From: Pogostemon cablin
Taxonomy: Eukaryota > Streptophyta > Magnoliopsida > Lamiales > Lamiaceae
DNA length: 64,000 nt
Assembly: GCA_023678885.1 (NCBI GenBank)
Contig: CM042963.1
Span: 26,601,542 to 26,665,541, forward strand
Direction of reading: 5' to 3'
In this document: one piece after another, positions 35,235 through 47,417 of the stretch
Layout: each line of letters starts with the position of its first letter
Numbering within the stretch: the stretch's first letter is position 1
Notes under the pieces: generated by a model
Seen by the model: only the letters and a program-made list of their open reading frames with translations
What the model was told of the DNA's origin: nothing
The model's database searches: none
Translations under genes and position numbers: made by a program

Positions 35235-36899
35235 TTAGGTTTCATGGTGAAGCGTGACACGTTAGGCTGGGGTTTAAGTGGCTTATGTATTTCTTGTTCG
35301 AAATAGAATCACATGTATGATTAGGGTTTTGGTATGATTTGATTGTGCCTGTATAATCCCTGTATTGTCGTTGGTGGTGAACGATTCAAACTGTACCTGT
35401 TCGTTAAATTCACGGAGAACGACGATGGTGAAAACACGTCTGGAGGAGTTTTTTTGCCGTGTGTTCGAGCACGAAGGCAGACCCGTGGGCATAGCGCGCG
35501 AAAGGCATTGACGCATGGAGGAATGCGTGGCACGCGACAGGTGTGCTTGGAAGGCGTTGACGCACGGAGACATGCACGAAAGGCGTTGACACACGGATAC
35601 AGGCGTGCACGAAAGGCGTTGATGCACGGATGTAGGCGTGTGTGCAAGCAAGCCGTGTGTGGTGTCTCGGTGACGTGTTGTGGTGTGTGGATGATGGTGG
35701 GTGAGAAGCTATTGGCGCACGGTGACAAGTTCACTCCGTGTGAGAATACTCATTGCCGAGCAGGATGGCGCACGGTTGTCAGGTGATAAGCACAGTTGCT
35801 GACGTGTGAGAATTCTTGGTGCACGGATGATGGCGCACTGCATGCATAGCGCGCACGGTTGCTGGCGTGCGGTAGGATGGGCACTCACGGATGCTGGGGT
35901 GCGAGAGATGAAGTGCGACTTCACACACGATTCAGTGCACGGATTTGACTGTATTTTTTGTGATATATGATTGCCATAATTGATTTAATTATCTATTATG
36001 CTGGTCGATATTGATGATTTTGATAATTAGAAAGTTTTTTGAAATTTGATAATCTGATCAATATCGATGATTTTGATAATCTGGACGATATCGACGGTCG
36101 ATGTCGATAGTTTCGAAAATTTGATAATCTAAAAATTCTCAAAAATTTGATTATCTGAAAGTCCTTATCGATATTCGTGCTTGGTGGCGAACAATTGAAT
36201 TCGCTGATATATAACTGTTAATAATTAATTTAATTATCTGATTATTGTTATATATGTTATGCATAATTCTCTGTGATTTACTGCCTTATATGCCCTAATA
36301 GGAGCATGCTAGGTTGTGTATTTTATTTAGAATATTATATGCATGTAAAAACCCTCGGTATTAAATAACTAAGTGGGAGAAGGGATTGGTAATTGATTCC
36401 TGCGGCCTCCATTATTGGTTTGTAAGTATGTGAGTAAACTTGCATTTTGGCAATAGGCCTTCCTCCACAACTGATGAGTTTATTCACGGATCACTGGTAC
36501 AGACTTCATTAAATAATTATTATTTATAATGTGATGCACATGAACTTGCGTATTGGCATAGACCTTCCTCCCTAATGGATGAGTTTATATGCGGTTAACT
36601 AGTACAAACTTATAATTGATGATTGTAGGAAGTTATCCGAGCGCATGTGTACTTCTCCAACTTTAAGGCACGTAAGCTTGCGCAATGGACTTGGGATCAA
36701 ATAATGGTGTATACTTAGGTGTAAATAATAAGTATCCTCCCCAACGGAGTCACTGCTATTATTTGCATGGCTAAAGAGGAATCGACTATTAATTATTTTG
36801 TCATGAGGTTAGGTTGACGAATGAAATTAATGGGTAAAATCTTCTCTTGTAAATATTCGGGTTTGTATATGTCCACACTAACGAGACATGTAGACTCAC
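35235..36899 (+). other. Long Copia leader with GC-rich repeats and duplications
   Basis: The leader between primer site and gag remnant is about 1.7 kb. A GC-rich part (35,440-35,930) holds tandem repeats (listed separately). It is followed by repeats of TATCGATGATTTTGATAAT (about 36,000-36,110). A roughly 100-bp duplication containing AGGCCTTCCTCC / AGACCTTCCTCC with GATGAGTTTAT lies at about 36,440-36,505 and 36,545-36,610. The open frame at 35,343-35,786 is a by-product of the GC-rich repeat. Confidence 0.55.
35500..35640 (+). repeat. GC-rich 29-33-bp tandem repeats in Copia leader
   Basis: A unit with GAAAGGCGTTGACGCACGGA recurs at about 35,500, 35,550, 35,579 and 35,611; the last two are 33 bp apart. 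Related GCGCACGG motifs continue to about 35,900. The composition contrasts with the AT-rich element around it. Confidence 0.7.
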
Positions 36900-39800
36900 G
36901 GTGCTTGAGATATCGGTGAATTTTATTATTATATTATTTTGAGGGAATCAATATAAATGGATAAATTCAAAGATTTGATCGATGTATTTATTTGTGATTC
37001 TCTGTATTTTCAAATGGTTTTATCTCGCTTATTGTTTACTAAAAGAAACATATTTATTGGTCCAAAATTAGATGATAAGAAAAGAATCTTGGTTTTAATT
37101 TTTACTGCTTAGGAAAACATATGTGTTTTCACTAAGGATGTCCCACGATGCCTATTAAACTCTCTCCTGGAGAGGTGAGAGGTTCATAGAAATATGATGG
37201 TCTCATGCGACTCTTCAGATATTTGAGTAAGTTAGATAGGCAAGAAGTCATGGATAAGTTGATGAAAGAATTGAGAATGCTTGGAGTAGAAATTGAAGGG
37301 GAAACCTAGATCAATTTATTTTTCATAATTTGTTTGGATGTTTTGAGCAAGTTCTACCTGAAATACCAAAGGTTGTATACGGTGGGGAACTTCTGACAAA
37401 ATATGTGGCGAAGGAAATCAATTTTTATCAAGATGTGAACAAGGTTAGTATCTCATTCACTAGTCGTTGAAGCATGTTTAGTGATGGCATCTACTGACAC
37501 GTTGTGTGTAGATACCGGAATCACTAAAAGTCTACAATTAAGTGATGATGAGATTGTTATGTACATGGGTAATACTACGAGAGTAGTGGCTATTGCAGTG
37601 GGAGTTGTTTATTTATATTACGATATGAATAAAAGTTTATTTTTGAGAAATTATCTTTACGTATATTTTCATAGAAAGAATTTAAATTCAGTTTCTATGT
37701 TTTTCGCATGGATACTCTATTTCATTTAAATGACATAGTCATTATAATGAAGGATAGAGTTATAATCTGTTATGGTACGTTGGTGACAATTTGCACACTC
37801 TTAAATTATGTTTATCCCACAGATACAACAAATAGTAATTAATAATGTGTCTTCTAATTCTTAGTATGAGAAAGGAACCTTCGGAGATGAACTAAACATA
37901 CTTTTGGCATCTAAGACAAGATTAATTTTACTTGAGTTGGATTCAAAGGTTGATAGCCGATGGACCGTTGGGTTTATCTGAAGTGGAAACTATCTGACTT
38001 GCGAGTCTTACTTGGAAGTAAAATGATTAATTAGGCAAAGGAGTATAGAGCCATGCAAAGATATGTTGAGAATGGTTCATTCTGATTTATGCGATCTTAA
38101 GACTATCTTAACGAAAGGTGGTCATTATGATTTAATCGTTGTGGCGATTACCTCTTAGGATAGTTTAGGAGCTATTTATCAGAGGATGAGATTAAATCTC
38201 AAGTAGTCTACACCGGGCAAACCCCAGCACAATGGTGTGACGAAAGAAGGAATAAGACTTATGGAAATGATTAGATATATGATAAATTATTTGGAATTTC
38301 TAAATTCATTTTATGGGTATGCCCTAGAAACAGCATGTCATATAACGTTTGTTTGTTTGTGGGATATTCTAGAAAATGGAGGGTGGTGATTTATTTAGTC
38401 CAAAAGATCGTAGGGTGATTGTTAACACAAACACTAGATTTTGAAAAAAGACAATGTAATAAATCATATACCCATGTATAAGTTGTTCTAAAGGAAGTGA
38501 GAGAGAAAACACAAAGTATTAGTACCAATTATACAAAAGGACATACCACAAGTAAATTGCATCACGTGTCACATCTGATGCACAATTGCATGTAGCGCCT
38601 TGTCGTAGTGGAAGGGTTGTTTTACAACCTGATAGATATATATTTTGGGAGAGTCATGAGACTTGATCCCTAGTAAACATGGAATTGACCCACGAATACG
38701 ACGATGCACTACAAGATTGAAATGCGGAATCTTAGTAAGTTGCAATGAATAATGAAATGGGATCTATGGATTCTAAATTAAATTTGGGAGCTTGTAGGAC
38801 CACTAAATGGTGTAAAAGCTGTTGGAAGTGGTCATACAAAGAAAAGAGGATCTAACGGTAAAGGTGAAAACCTTAGAAGCAAAGCTTGTTGCGAAAAGGT
38901 ATACTCAGAAAGAAATGGTTCGATTATGAAAAAACCTGTTCGCCGGTAGCTATGCCTAAGTTGATCTGAATTCTTTTATCTGTTGCTAATCATATTGATT
39001 ATGAGGAATAGCAAATAGATGTCAAGACAGCTTTCCTGAATGGAAGTTTTGAGGGAAACATCTCTTTGAAGCAACAAGAGTGATTCATTGCAAAGAGCTA
39101 AGAGCATTTTGATTGTAAGCTTAAAGGTGTCCACGATAGACTAAACTAAGCAAGCTTCAAGATCATAGAACATCTGTTTTGATGAGAAAATCCAGGCATA
39201 TGGATTTATTCAATGCGCAGATGTGTCTTGTGTAGAGTGACGGAAACGTGGTGGTATTTTTTGTACTGTCCGTAGATGATATATAGCTCATTGGAGACAA
39301 TGAAAGAGAATTGTCGGGTATATGGGTATGGTTGATAAAGTAGTATGAAATGAAGGACTTAAGAGAAGCAAAATATATCTTTGCGATCATGGTGATCACA
39401 AGATAGGATGTTATGCTTATCTCAAGTTTCATGAAATGATACAATCCTTACTCGTTTTAGCATGTTACTTTATCTAAGAAAATGTATTTTGACACAAAAA
39501 AGATAAAGGAGATGAAAGCAGTTCCTTATGCTTCGGCAAATAAGGAAGCTTAATCTAAAGAATGCTATGCACGAGATCGGATATCTGTTTTGCCAAAGAC
39601 ATGGTCAGTGAGTATCAAGGTAACCATAAACAAGAATGATGAACTGTGGTAAACATATATTTATGTACCTGAAAAGGACCAGAAATTATATGTGGACTTA
39701 CCAAACAGATTCATTGCTTCTTATGGGTTACATAGATTCAGATTTTTCAAATCTGATAGGGACGGCAGTAAATCCACCTCAAAGGTTATGTGTTTAATTT

Positions 39801-40080
39801 TAGGAAGTAGAGTCATAAGATAGAGGAGCGTTATATAGAAATATATTTTGGACTGCACATAGAAAGATGATAAATTGGATCCTCTAAGGCAGCCAAAGTA
39901 TTTATATGACTCTAGAATCTTCATGATGGACTTTGAAGTGTTTCTAAGTTTGCCCAAAGTTTTCACAATTTATTGTGATAATAATGGTGCAATTGCAAAC
40001 TTGAAGGAATCACGAGCCTATAAGGCAATTAAACGCATCGAGCGCGAGTACCACCGGTTACGAGAAATCATATGATAAGG
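36900..40080 (+). pseudogene. Copia gag-pol remnant
   Basis: Pieces appear in Copia order. Near 37,481-37,560 is a protease-like stretch with CVDTGITKSLQL, similar to the region around the protease active site. Near 38,080-38,350 is integrase sequence: HSDLCDLKT, then KPQHNGVTKEGIRLMEM with GYALETACH (the PQNGV and FWGYAL signatures). Near 38,880-39,090 is RT: CSPVA, then IDVKTAFLNG. Near 39,240-39,340 is the SVDDIxLIG form of the YVDD region. Near 39,970-40,075 is RNase H: IYCDNNGAIANLKESRAYKAIKRIEREYH, longer than but matching the Copia RNase H end. Frames change repeatedly and in-frame stops are common, so it cannot make a polyprotein. Confidence 0.85.
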
Positions 40081-40225
40081 GGAAGGTTGTTGTCGCCAAG
40101 ATTGCATCGGATGATGACCTAGTAAATCCATATACAAGGACCTTAAAGCGAGAGCTTTTGATGGTCGTGTAGTGGGAATGAGAATCAATGTATGGAAGAA
40201 GACATGACAGCATAGTCTTTTAGTA

Positions 40226-40237
40226 TAAGTGGGAGAT
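40226..40237 (+). other. Copia polypurine tract
   Basis: AAGTGGGAGAT lies immediately before the LTR start TGTTGG. This is the usual Copia PPT form. Confidence 0.85.
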
Positions 40238-41597
40238 TGTTGGATTGTATACTAAAAGTCTAGCTTTCGTATGAACAATGTTTTAATAATTTATTTGAAA
40301 TGAGAATCAATGATCAAATGATTTCGTCTTATAATTTATTTATATGTATGATGCAATAGTCAACTTACTTTATACTATAGATAATATGTTGTGCGATAAC
40401 ACGCGGAAGATCATATTATCTGTTTTTTTATAAATATAAACAGATGCTCACAATTGAGATAGACGGGGACTCTCTATCAGGATGGTTGTAGTATGATTTG
40501 GTATTACTTTGTCTTGACTATAGAATCAAATTAGTGCACTTCGTGTGTATTGAGCTGGACCGCTTGAGATAGTTTGATTTATACTGACTATATAGAAGAA
40601 CTTGATCTCAGTTATTATGGATGTTCATGCTCTTAATCCTTATACAATAATCTCGACACGTAAAGCAATATGTATTTCTTTGATTCATCAATGGGTGAGA
40701 TTTACATGTAACTAAATCAACAAACTCGGTGAGTTGGGAAATAGTGCTATCTCTATGGTGTGCTGTTGATTGTAGAAGGAATCTGTGTCCGTTATAGGTT
40801 GATGATGTCCACTTGAGAAGCTCATAAGGATTATCATGTAAATCCTGCAGGTGGATTTATTCCGGCATGATAATGAGGTTGAGTGGTACTACTCTCGGAT
40901 GAGATATTAATTAATGGAGTTGTCAGTAACTTAATTAGTTAATGGGTATTGTATATCTTAAACATGGGGAGACTAACGGGCTCATAATAAGAAGGAGCCC
41001 ATACGTAATTATGGGATTAGAACGGTAGTGCAGTAATAATATTTTAGTGGTATATATTATTATTATTGGACTTAAGTATAAGCTTTGGGCTAAGCTTAGA
41101 TACTTAAGCCCAACGGAGGCCTAACACTAATTTCTCCTCCTGGTCCCTGCTGTAGCCCATATATAAGTCATCTCAGCTGTCCAGAAACCCTAACTGAAAA
41201 GTAATTTACGCCTAACACTGTGTGGAGGGTGAGGGAACAGCAGATTGAGAAGTTCTCGAAGATCGTCGCCCACAAGACGTCGAGATTGGACTTGGGAATA
41301 CAGCAGAAGATCGGAAGGTTGTTTGCTGCTGTCGTGTGGAACTCCAAACTGGACTTGTGATATACCGTTGGAAAGCCACTGAAGAAAGGATCGTTTTGGC
41401 ACATAAATCACTCTTCGAAGAACAGATGAGAGAGTTATGCCCAAAACGGTGAGGCTGCACAGGCTACCGGTGAGAATTCATCTTCTTCAACATACCCTGG
41501 TGAAAGGTAATACGTTTCTATGTTTTCTTGCCTCCGCTGATTTAGAAACATATAGAACCCTAACGGTTCATGTTAACCAAATGATCAAATGCCAATA
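40238..41597 (+). mobile_element. 3' LTR of the Copia element
   Basis: 1,360 bp, starting TGTTGGATTGTATACTAAAAG and ending ATGCCAATA. It lacks about 30 bp seen in the 5' LTR near 41,328 and differs at many single bases, so the insertion is old compared with the Athila-like element. Confidence 0.88.
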
Positions 41598-41777
41598 GGT
41601 TATATCGGGCCACTTTGAATCAAGTAGATACTGTCGAGTTATGATGTTCGCTGACGTTGTACTAAGTCTATGAAGCTCAGAATCTGCAGTCAATTGCATA
41701 ATCTCTATTTTAATTTATTATTAATTTAGGGTCCACGAGAGATAATATGTTACATTCAAAATTATAACTTGACAAGA
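41598..41777. other. Flanking DNA between two Copia elements
   Basis: Probably the continuation of the 29.9-33.8 kb region beyond the Copia insertion. A frame stays open when the two flanks are read together, but no product is recognised. Confidence 0.3.
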
Positions 41778-43029
41778 TGTTATTCTGTTCAATGGCACTT
41801 GCTGATGGTGATCGGATCTTATGGTCTACGTAATCCATTCAGGTTTTATGCATATCTAATGCAGTGGAATTGCAGAAAGTATACCTTTCACCGAAGACTG
41901 GCGGAGAAGTCTGAATCAACTGCAGAAATAATCTCTTGATCTTCTGCTGTATTCCTATATGCCTCATCTAGACGTTGTGTGGGTGACGATCCACTAGGCG
42001 ATCCTAATCCACAGTCATCCTCGAATTTCTCACATTCTCTCTTATCTGATGAGAAATCTAATTTCTCATCCTCAAAATGAAATAGGCGTGTAAATTTATG
42101 ACTAGGACTGCTGGGATGGTCTATTTATAGGCTACAACAGGGACCAAGAGGAGAAATTAGGGTTGGGCCTCCCATTGGGCATAAGCATTCAAGTTTAGCC
42201 CAAAACTTATACTTAAGCCCAATAATAATAAATCAGTCCATTAAAGAATTATTGTTGCACTGCCACCCTAATCTCAAATTATGTTATGGGCTCCTTCTTA
42301 TTATGAGCCTGTTTAACTCCCCGTGCTTAAGATATACAATGCCCATTAATTAAATGAGTTACTGACAACTCAATTAATTAATCTCTTATCCAAGAGTAGT
42401 ATACCACTAAACCTTATTATCATCCCGGATCAAATCCACCTGCAAGGTTTACATGATAATCCTTATGAGCTCCTCAAGGGAAATCATCAACCTAATTCAG
42501 TAGGACGCGGATTAATTATACAATCAATAGCACACCATAGAGACAATACCATCTCCCAACTCACCGATCATATTGATTTACAATTAAATCTCACCCATAT
42601 ATGAATCAAAGAAATAAATACTAAATTACGTATCGAGGATATTGTATAGGGATTAAGAGTACGATTATCCATATAATTGAGGTATAGTTCTCTTATATAT
42701 TCAGTATAAATCGAACAATTTCACACGGTCCTGCACAATACACACAAAGTGCACTAGTGTAATTTTATGGTTAAGATAAACTAATACCAAATCACACTAC
42801 AACCATCCCGATAGATTGTTCTCGTCTATCTCGATTGTGAGCATCTGTTTATACTTTATAAGGAGCTGATAATATGATCTTCTGTGCGACGCCACACACC
42901 ATATTATCTACAATATAAAATAAATGGACTATTGCGTCAACATGCAATCATTTGATCAAATATTCTCATTTCAAATATTGTTATAATATTGTTCACACTA
43001 AATCTAGGCTTTTATTATACAATCCAATA
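41778..43029 (-). mobile_element. 3' LTR of minus-strand Copia relative
   Basis: Reverse-complement homology to the C1 LTR, clearest at 41,940-42,010 (GACGATCC block), 42,280-42,480 and 42,780-43,029. It ends CAATCCAATA in plus coordinates, followed by the complement of a PPT. It is much more diverged than the C1 copies from each other. The left boundary is approximate, chosen at a TGTT. Confidence 0.7.
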
Positions 43030-46000
43030 ATATTCCACTTATACTAAAAGAATATGCTGCCATATCAACTGCCATACATCTGATTCATATTCCTTCTACA
43101 TGATCATCAATAGCTTTCACATTAAGTTTCCCGTAAAATGGTCTATTAGGTTATCTTCCGACGTAATCTTGGCGACAACAACATTCTTCTCATCATACGA
43201 TTTCTCTTATTAGGTGGTACTTGCGCTCAATATGTTTAATTATCTTGTGGGCTCGTGATTCCTTCAAGTTTGCAACTGCACCATTATTATCACAATAAAT
43301 TGTGATAACCTTGGACAAACTTAGGATTCACATCCAAGTCCATTATGAAGTTTCTAGAGTTATACAGATACTTTGGCTGTCTCTAAGGCTCCAATTTATC
43401 ATCTTTCCATGGTGGAGTCCGAAATATATTTCTATATGTCACTTCTCCATATTATGGCTCAAACTCCCAAAATAAACATATAACATTTGAAGTGGATTTA
43501 CTGTCCTCCCTATCTGATTTGAAAATCCTAATCTATGTAACTCACAGGAAGCAATGAATTTGTCCGGTAAGCCCACATATAATTTCTAGTCCTTTTCAGG
43601 TACTTCAAAATATGTCTTATCACAGTTCAATATCCTTGTTCCGGGTTACCTTGATACCCACTGACCATTCCATCGGCAAAATAGAGATCCATTCTCGTGC
43701 ATAGCATTCCATTGATTAAGCTTCCTTATTGCTAAAGCATAAGGAACTGCCTTTATCTGCTTTATCTTCTTTTGTGTCTTGAGGCACATATCCTTAGATA
43801 AAGTCACTCTGTTCCAAAAAGTTTAAAACCTTTCTAGGAGTTGCATACTAAAATGAGTAAGGATTGTATCAATATATGAAGATTGAGATAAGCGCAACTT
43901 CCTTTCTTGAGTTCCTTATCACCATGATTGCAATAACATGTTTTGCTTCTCTTAAGTCCTTTAATTCAAACTCTGCTTTATCAAACATACCCATATGTCT
44001 GACAATACTATTTCATTGTTTTCAATGAGTAAGATACTATCTACGTATAGTACAAGAAATACCATCACATTTTCGTCACTTTCTTACATACACAAGACAC
44101 ATCCGCGCATTGAATAAATCCATATGACTGGATTATCTCATCAAAATAGATGTTTCTTGATCTTGAAGCTTGCTTTAGTCCATAAATGGACACGTTTAAG
44201 CTTACACAAAATGTTCTTTGCCATTTGCAATGAATCACTCTGGTTGCTTCACATAAATGTTTTCCTCACGACTTCCATTCAGGAAAGCTATCTTAACATC
44301 TATTTGCTATACCTCATAATCCACATGAGTAGAAACAGACAAAAGAATTCAGATCGACATAAACATAGCTACTGGTGAAAAGGTTTTCTCATAATCGAAC
44401 CCTTCTTTCTGAGTGTACCCTTTCGTAACAAGCCTTGTTTCAAAAGTTTCCACCTTACCATTTGATCCTCTTTTCATTTTGTAGACCCACATACATCCAA
44501 TGGCTTTTATACCATTTCGTGGTTCTACAAGCTTCCAGATTTGATTTAAAATCCATAGATTTTATTTCAAAAATCATTGCAACTTGTAAAGATTCCGCAT
44601 TTCTATCTTGTAGTGCTTCATCTTACCCATGGGCTAATTTCATATTTACTAGGGACCAGTCTCACGACTCTACCAAAACATAAATCTATTCGGTTGTAGA
44701 ACAACCCTCCCACTACAGCAAGATGCTACAGGCAATATTGTATCAGATGTCACATCTCACGACTCTCCCTAAACATAAATCTATCCGGTTGTAGAACAAT
44801 CCTCCCACTACGACAAGATGCTACAGGCAATTATGTATCAGATGTGACACGCGATGCAGTTTAGTTGTGGTATATCATCTTGTACAATTGGTACTAAAAT
44901 TTTTGTTTCCATTCTCCCACCTTTTAGAACATTTTATTCATGGGTTTGTGATTTATTACATAGTCCTTTTCCAAAAATCTAGTTTTCGTATTAACAATCA
45001 CTCTCTAATTTTTTGGACTATTAAATATATCACCCTTCATTTCTTTAGGATATCCCACAAACAGACAAACATCCATACGACATGCTATTTCTGGGGCATA
45101 CCTATAAAATGAATTTAGTAATTCAAATAACTCATCATTTATCTAACTTCCATAAGAGCCCTATTCCTTCTTTCTGTCACATCATTCTGCTGGGGTTTGC
45201 CCGGTGTAGACAACTTGAGATTCAATCTCATTCTCTGTTAAATAGCTCCTAAACTATCATAAGAGGTACTCAACACTATGATCAGATTGCAATGTTTTGA
45301 TATATTTTCCATGACACTTCACCGCATCAGCCTTGCACTTCTTGAATTAATTAAAGTACTTAGACATGCGGTGCATCAAATAAATATATCCGTATCTAGA
45401 ATAATCGTCAATTAAAGTATCAAATATTCATAACACCTCTCGCCTGGATAGTCTTAGGACCGCTTAAATCAGAATGAACCATTTCCTATATATCATTGGC
45501 TCTACGCCCTTTTGCCTTAAAAGGTCTTTAATAATTTTCACTTCCAAGCAAGACTCGCAAGTCAGATAGTTTCCACTTCCAATAAACCCAACTATCCATC
45601 GACTATCAACCTTTCAATCTTACTCAAGCAAAAAGACCTAATCTTAGATGCTAAATGTATGTTTGGTTCATTTTCGAAGGTTTATTTATCTTATTTAGAT
45701 TAGAAGATGTGTTATTAATTACCATTTGTTACATCGTGAGAAACATGATTTAAGAGTGTACAAATTGTCCACCAACGTACCATAACAGATTATAGCTCTA
45801 TCCTTCATCACAATGACCATGTCATTTAAATGAAATAGAGTATCCATCCGTAATTACATAGAAACTGAAATCAAATTCTTTCTAAAAGAAGGTAAGTAAA
45901 AACAAATGTTCAAAATCAATCGTTTATTCCAATCATAAGATAAATAAACAACTCCCACTACAACAATCACCACTTTCGTAGAATTACCCATGTACACAAT

Positions 46001-46084
46001 AATCTCATTATCACTTAGTTGCAGGCATTTAGTGATTCCGGTATCTACACACAACATGCCAGTGGATGCCATCACTAATCATGT
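43030..46084 (-). pseudogene. Minus-strand Copia gag-pol remnant, 5'-truncated
   Basis: In minus orientation, from high to low coordinates: a protease-side fragment at 46,075-45,854 with CVDTGITKCLQLSDNEIIVYMG, homologous to 37,481; integrase about 45,530-45,100 (FWGYAPEIACR-like, PQQN-like); RT about 44,400-43,850; RNase H about 43,310-43,170 reading IYCDNNGAVANLKESRAHKI. Stops and frame changes are frequent. It breaks off near 46,084 where a plus-strand C1 LTR begins, so gag, primer site and 5' LTR are missing. Confidence 0.8.
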
Positions 46085-46738
46085 TGTTGGATTGTATACT
46101 AAAAGCCTAACTTTAGTATGAACAATGTTTTAACAATTTATTTGAAATGAGAATCATTGATCAAATGATTGCATCTTATAATTTATTTAAATGTTCGATG
46201 CAATAGTCCACTTACTTTATACTGTAGATAATATATTGTGCGACAACACGCGGAAGATCATATTATCGGTTTCCTTATAAAGTATAAATAGATGCTCACA
46301 ACCGAGATAGACGGGGACTCTCTATCGGGATGGTTGTAGTGTGATTTGGTATTAATTTGTCTTGACAATAAAATCACATTAGTATGCTTTGTGTGTATTG
46401 AGCAGGACCGCTTGAGATCGTTCGACTTATACTGACTATATAAGAGAACTTGATCTCTGTTATTATGGATGTTCGTGCTCTTAATCCCTATACAATAACC
46501 TCGACAAATAAGGCAGTATGAATTTCTTTGATTCATCAATGGGTGAGATTTACATGTTATTAAATCAACAAACTCGGTGACTTGGGAAATAGTGTTGTCT
46601 CTATGGTGTGCTGTTGATTGTAGAAGGAATCCATGTCCTATTAAATAGGTTGATGATGTCCCCTTGAGGAGCTCATAAGGATTATCATGTAAATCCTACA
46701 AGTGAATTTATTCCGGCATGATAATGAGGTTGAGTGGT
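46085..46738 (+). mobile_element. Copia C1 LTR, interrupted by the Athila-like element
   Basis: Starts TGTTGGATTGTATACTAAAAG and follows the C1 LTR for 654 bp to GAGTGGT, where the Athila-like LTR starts. In uninterrupted copies GAGTGGT continues ACTACTCTC (for example 40,878). The rest should lie beyond the Athila-like element, that is in or past the assembly gap. Confidence 0.88.
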
Positions 46739-46955
46739 TGATGAGTGTGTAAATTCACAAGTTTGGCGCTATGTTTTGTGCTAGTTTTGGAGAGTTTTGA
46801 TGTGGAAATAGGTGGAAAACCTATATATATTGTGAAATAGCATGAATCATATGTTAGTGGAGCTATTTGAGTGTTTTCTTAGCAAAAACGGAGTGAAAGA
46901 GCCAAGAATCGAAGAGACGGAGTCGAAGCCACGCGAACCGCCCAAGAAGTAGGTG

Positions 46956-47314
46956 GGTTCGACCTGGCTGGAGGAGGGTTCGACCTCTCCAGCAGGTCGA
47001 ACCAACGTTGCTGGACAATACAGAGAAGGGTTCGACCATGACTCAGTTGGTTCGACCTGGCCATCAGGTCGAACCATGGTCGAACCAGTTTGCAAGAAGG
47101 AGGATTCGACCACGATGTTGGGGTTCGACTTGCCCGTTGGTCGAATCGGGAGCAAGAGTTGTCCAGTGCTGAGGTTCGACCTGGGGTTCGACCAAAACCT
47201 AAGTGGTTCGACCTGTCCAGAAGGTCGAACCTGTGCAGAATTCTTCCAGTAGCGGGGTTCGACCTGGGGTTCGACCTGTGGCTCGGGGTTCGACCTGCTT
47301 GACGTGGTCGAACC
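46956..47314 (+). repeat. U3 array of GGTTCGACC/GGTCGAACC modules (5' LTR)
   Basis: F = GGTTCGACC, R = GGTCGAACC (its reverse complement). Exact F starts: 46956, 46977, 47029, 47049, 47173, 47185, 47205, 47256, 47268, 47287. Exact R starts: 46995, 47067, 47078, 47223, 47306. One-mismatch sites: 47103, 47122, 47139. The module at 47029 has offsets 0, 20, 38, 49. The F-to-R inner spacing is 17-19 in every module. Two modules have an extra F 12 bp ahead. The array ends about 95 bp before the TATA box. Confidence 0.95.
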
Positions 47315-47409
47315 TGTGTGCGAGAACTTACCTTATCCGGATTTTCGAGGCCGAAACGCGTGAGATCACTTAGAAAGCCCATTCCAAGCCCTAGAGACGT
47401 GATTACAAG

Positions 47410-47417
47410 TATAAAAG
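47410..47417 (+). promoter_or_regulatory. LTR TATA box
   Basis: TATAAAAG in the context TTACAAGTATAAAAGG, conserved in the related solo LTR at 29,063. It is the probable start region for the genomic transcript. Confidence 0.75.

Larger units (their letters stand above)
33830..41597 (+). mobile_element. Decayed full-length Copia element (C1 family)
   Basis: Two C1 LTRs (33830-35220 and 40238-41597) bound an internal region of about 5.0 kb in the order leader, gag remnant, protease remnant, integrase, RT, RNase H, PPT. Integrase before RT is diagnostic of Ty1/Copia. The coding part is full of stops and frameshifts. Flanks GGTTG (33824-33828) and GGTTA (41598-41602) may be a decayed TSD, with one extra T before the left LTR. 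Confidence 0.88.

Noticed and set aside
35343..35786. 147-codon frame in the Copia leader
   Set aside because: Repeat-driven, GC-rich, with overlapping open frames in several directions; no domain.
46956..47314. F site as an RNA polymerase III B box
   Set aside because: The B box consensus (GGTTCGANNCC) needs two further bases before CC. The F site does not fit, and no A box or tRNA fold is seen.
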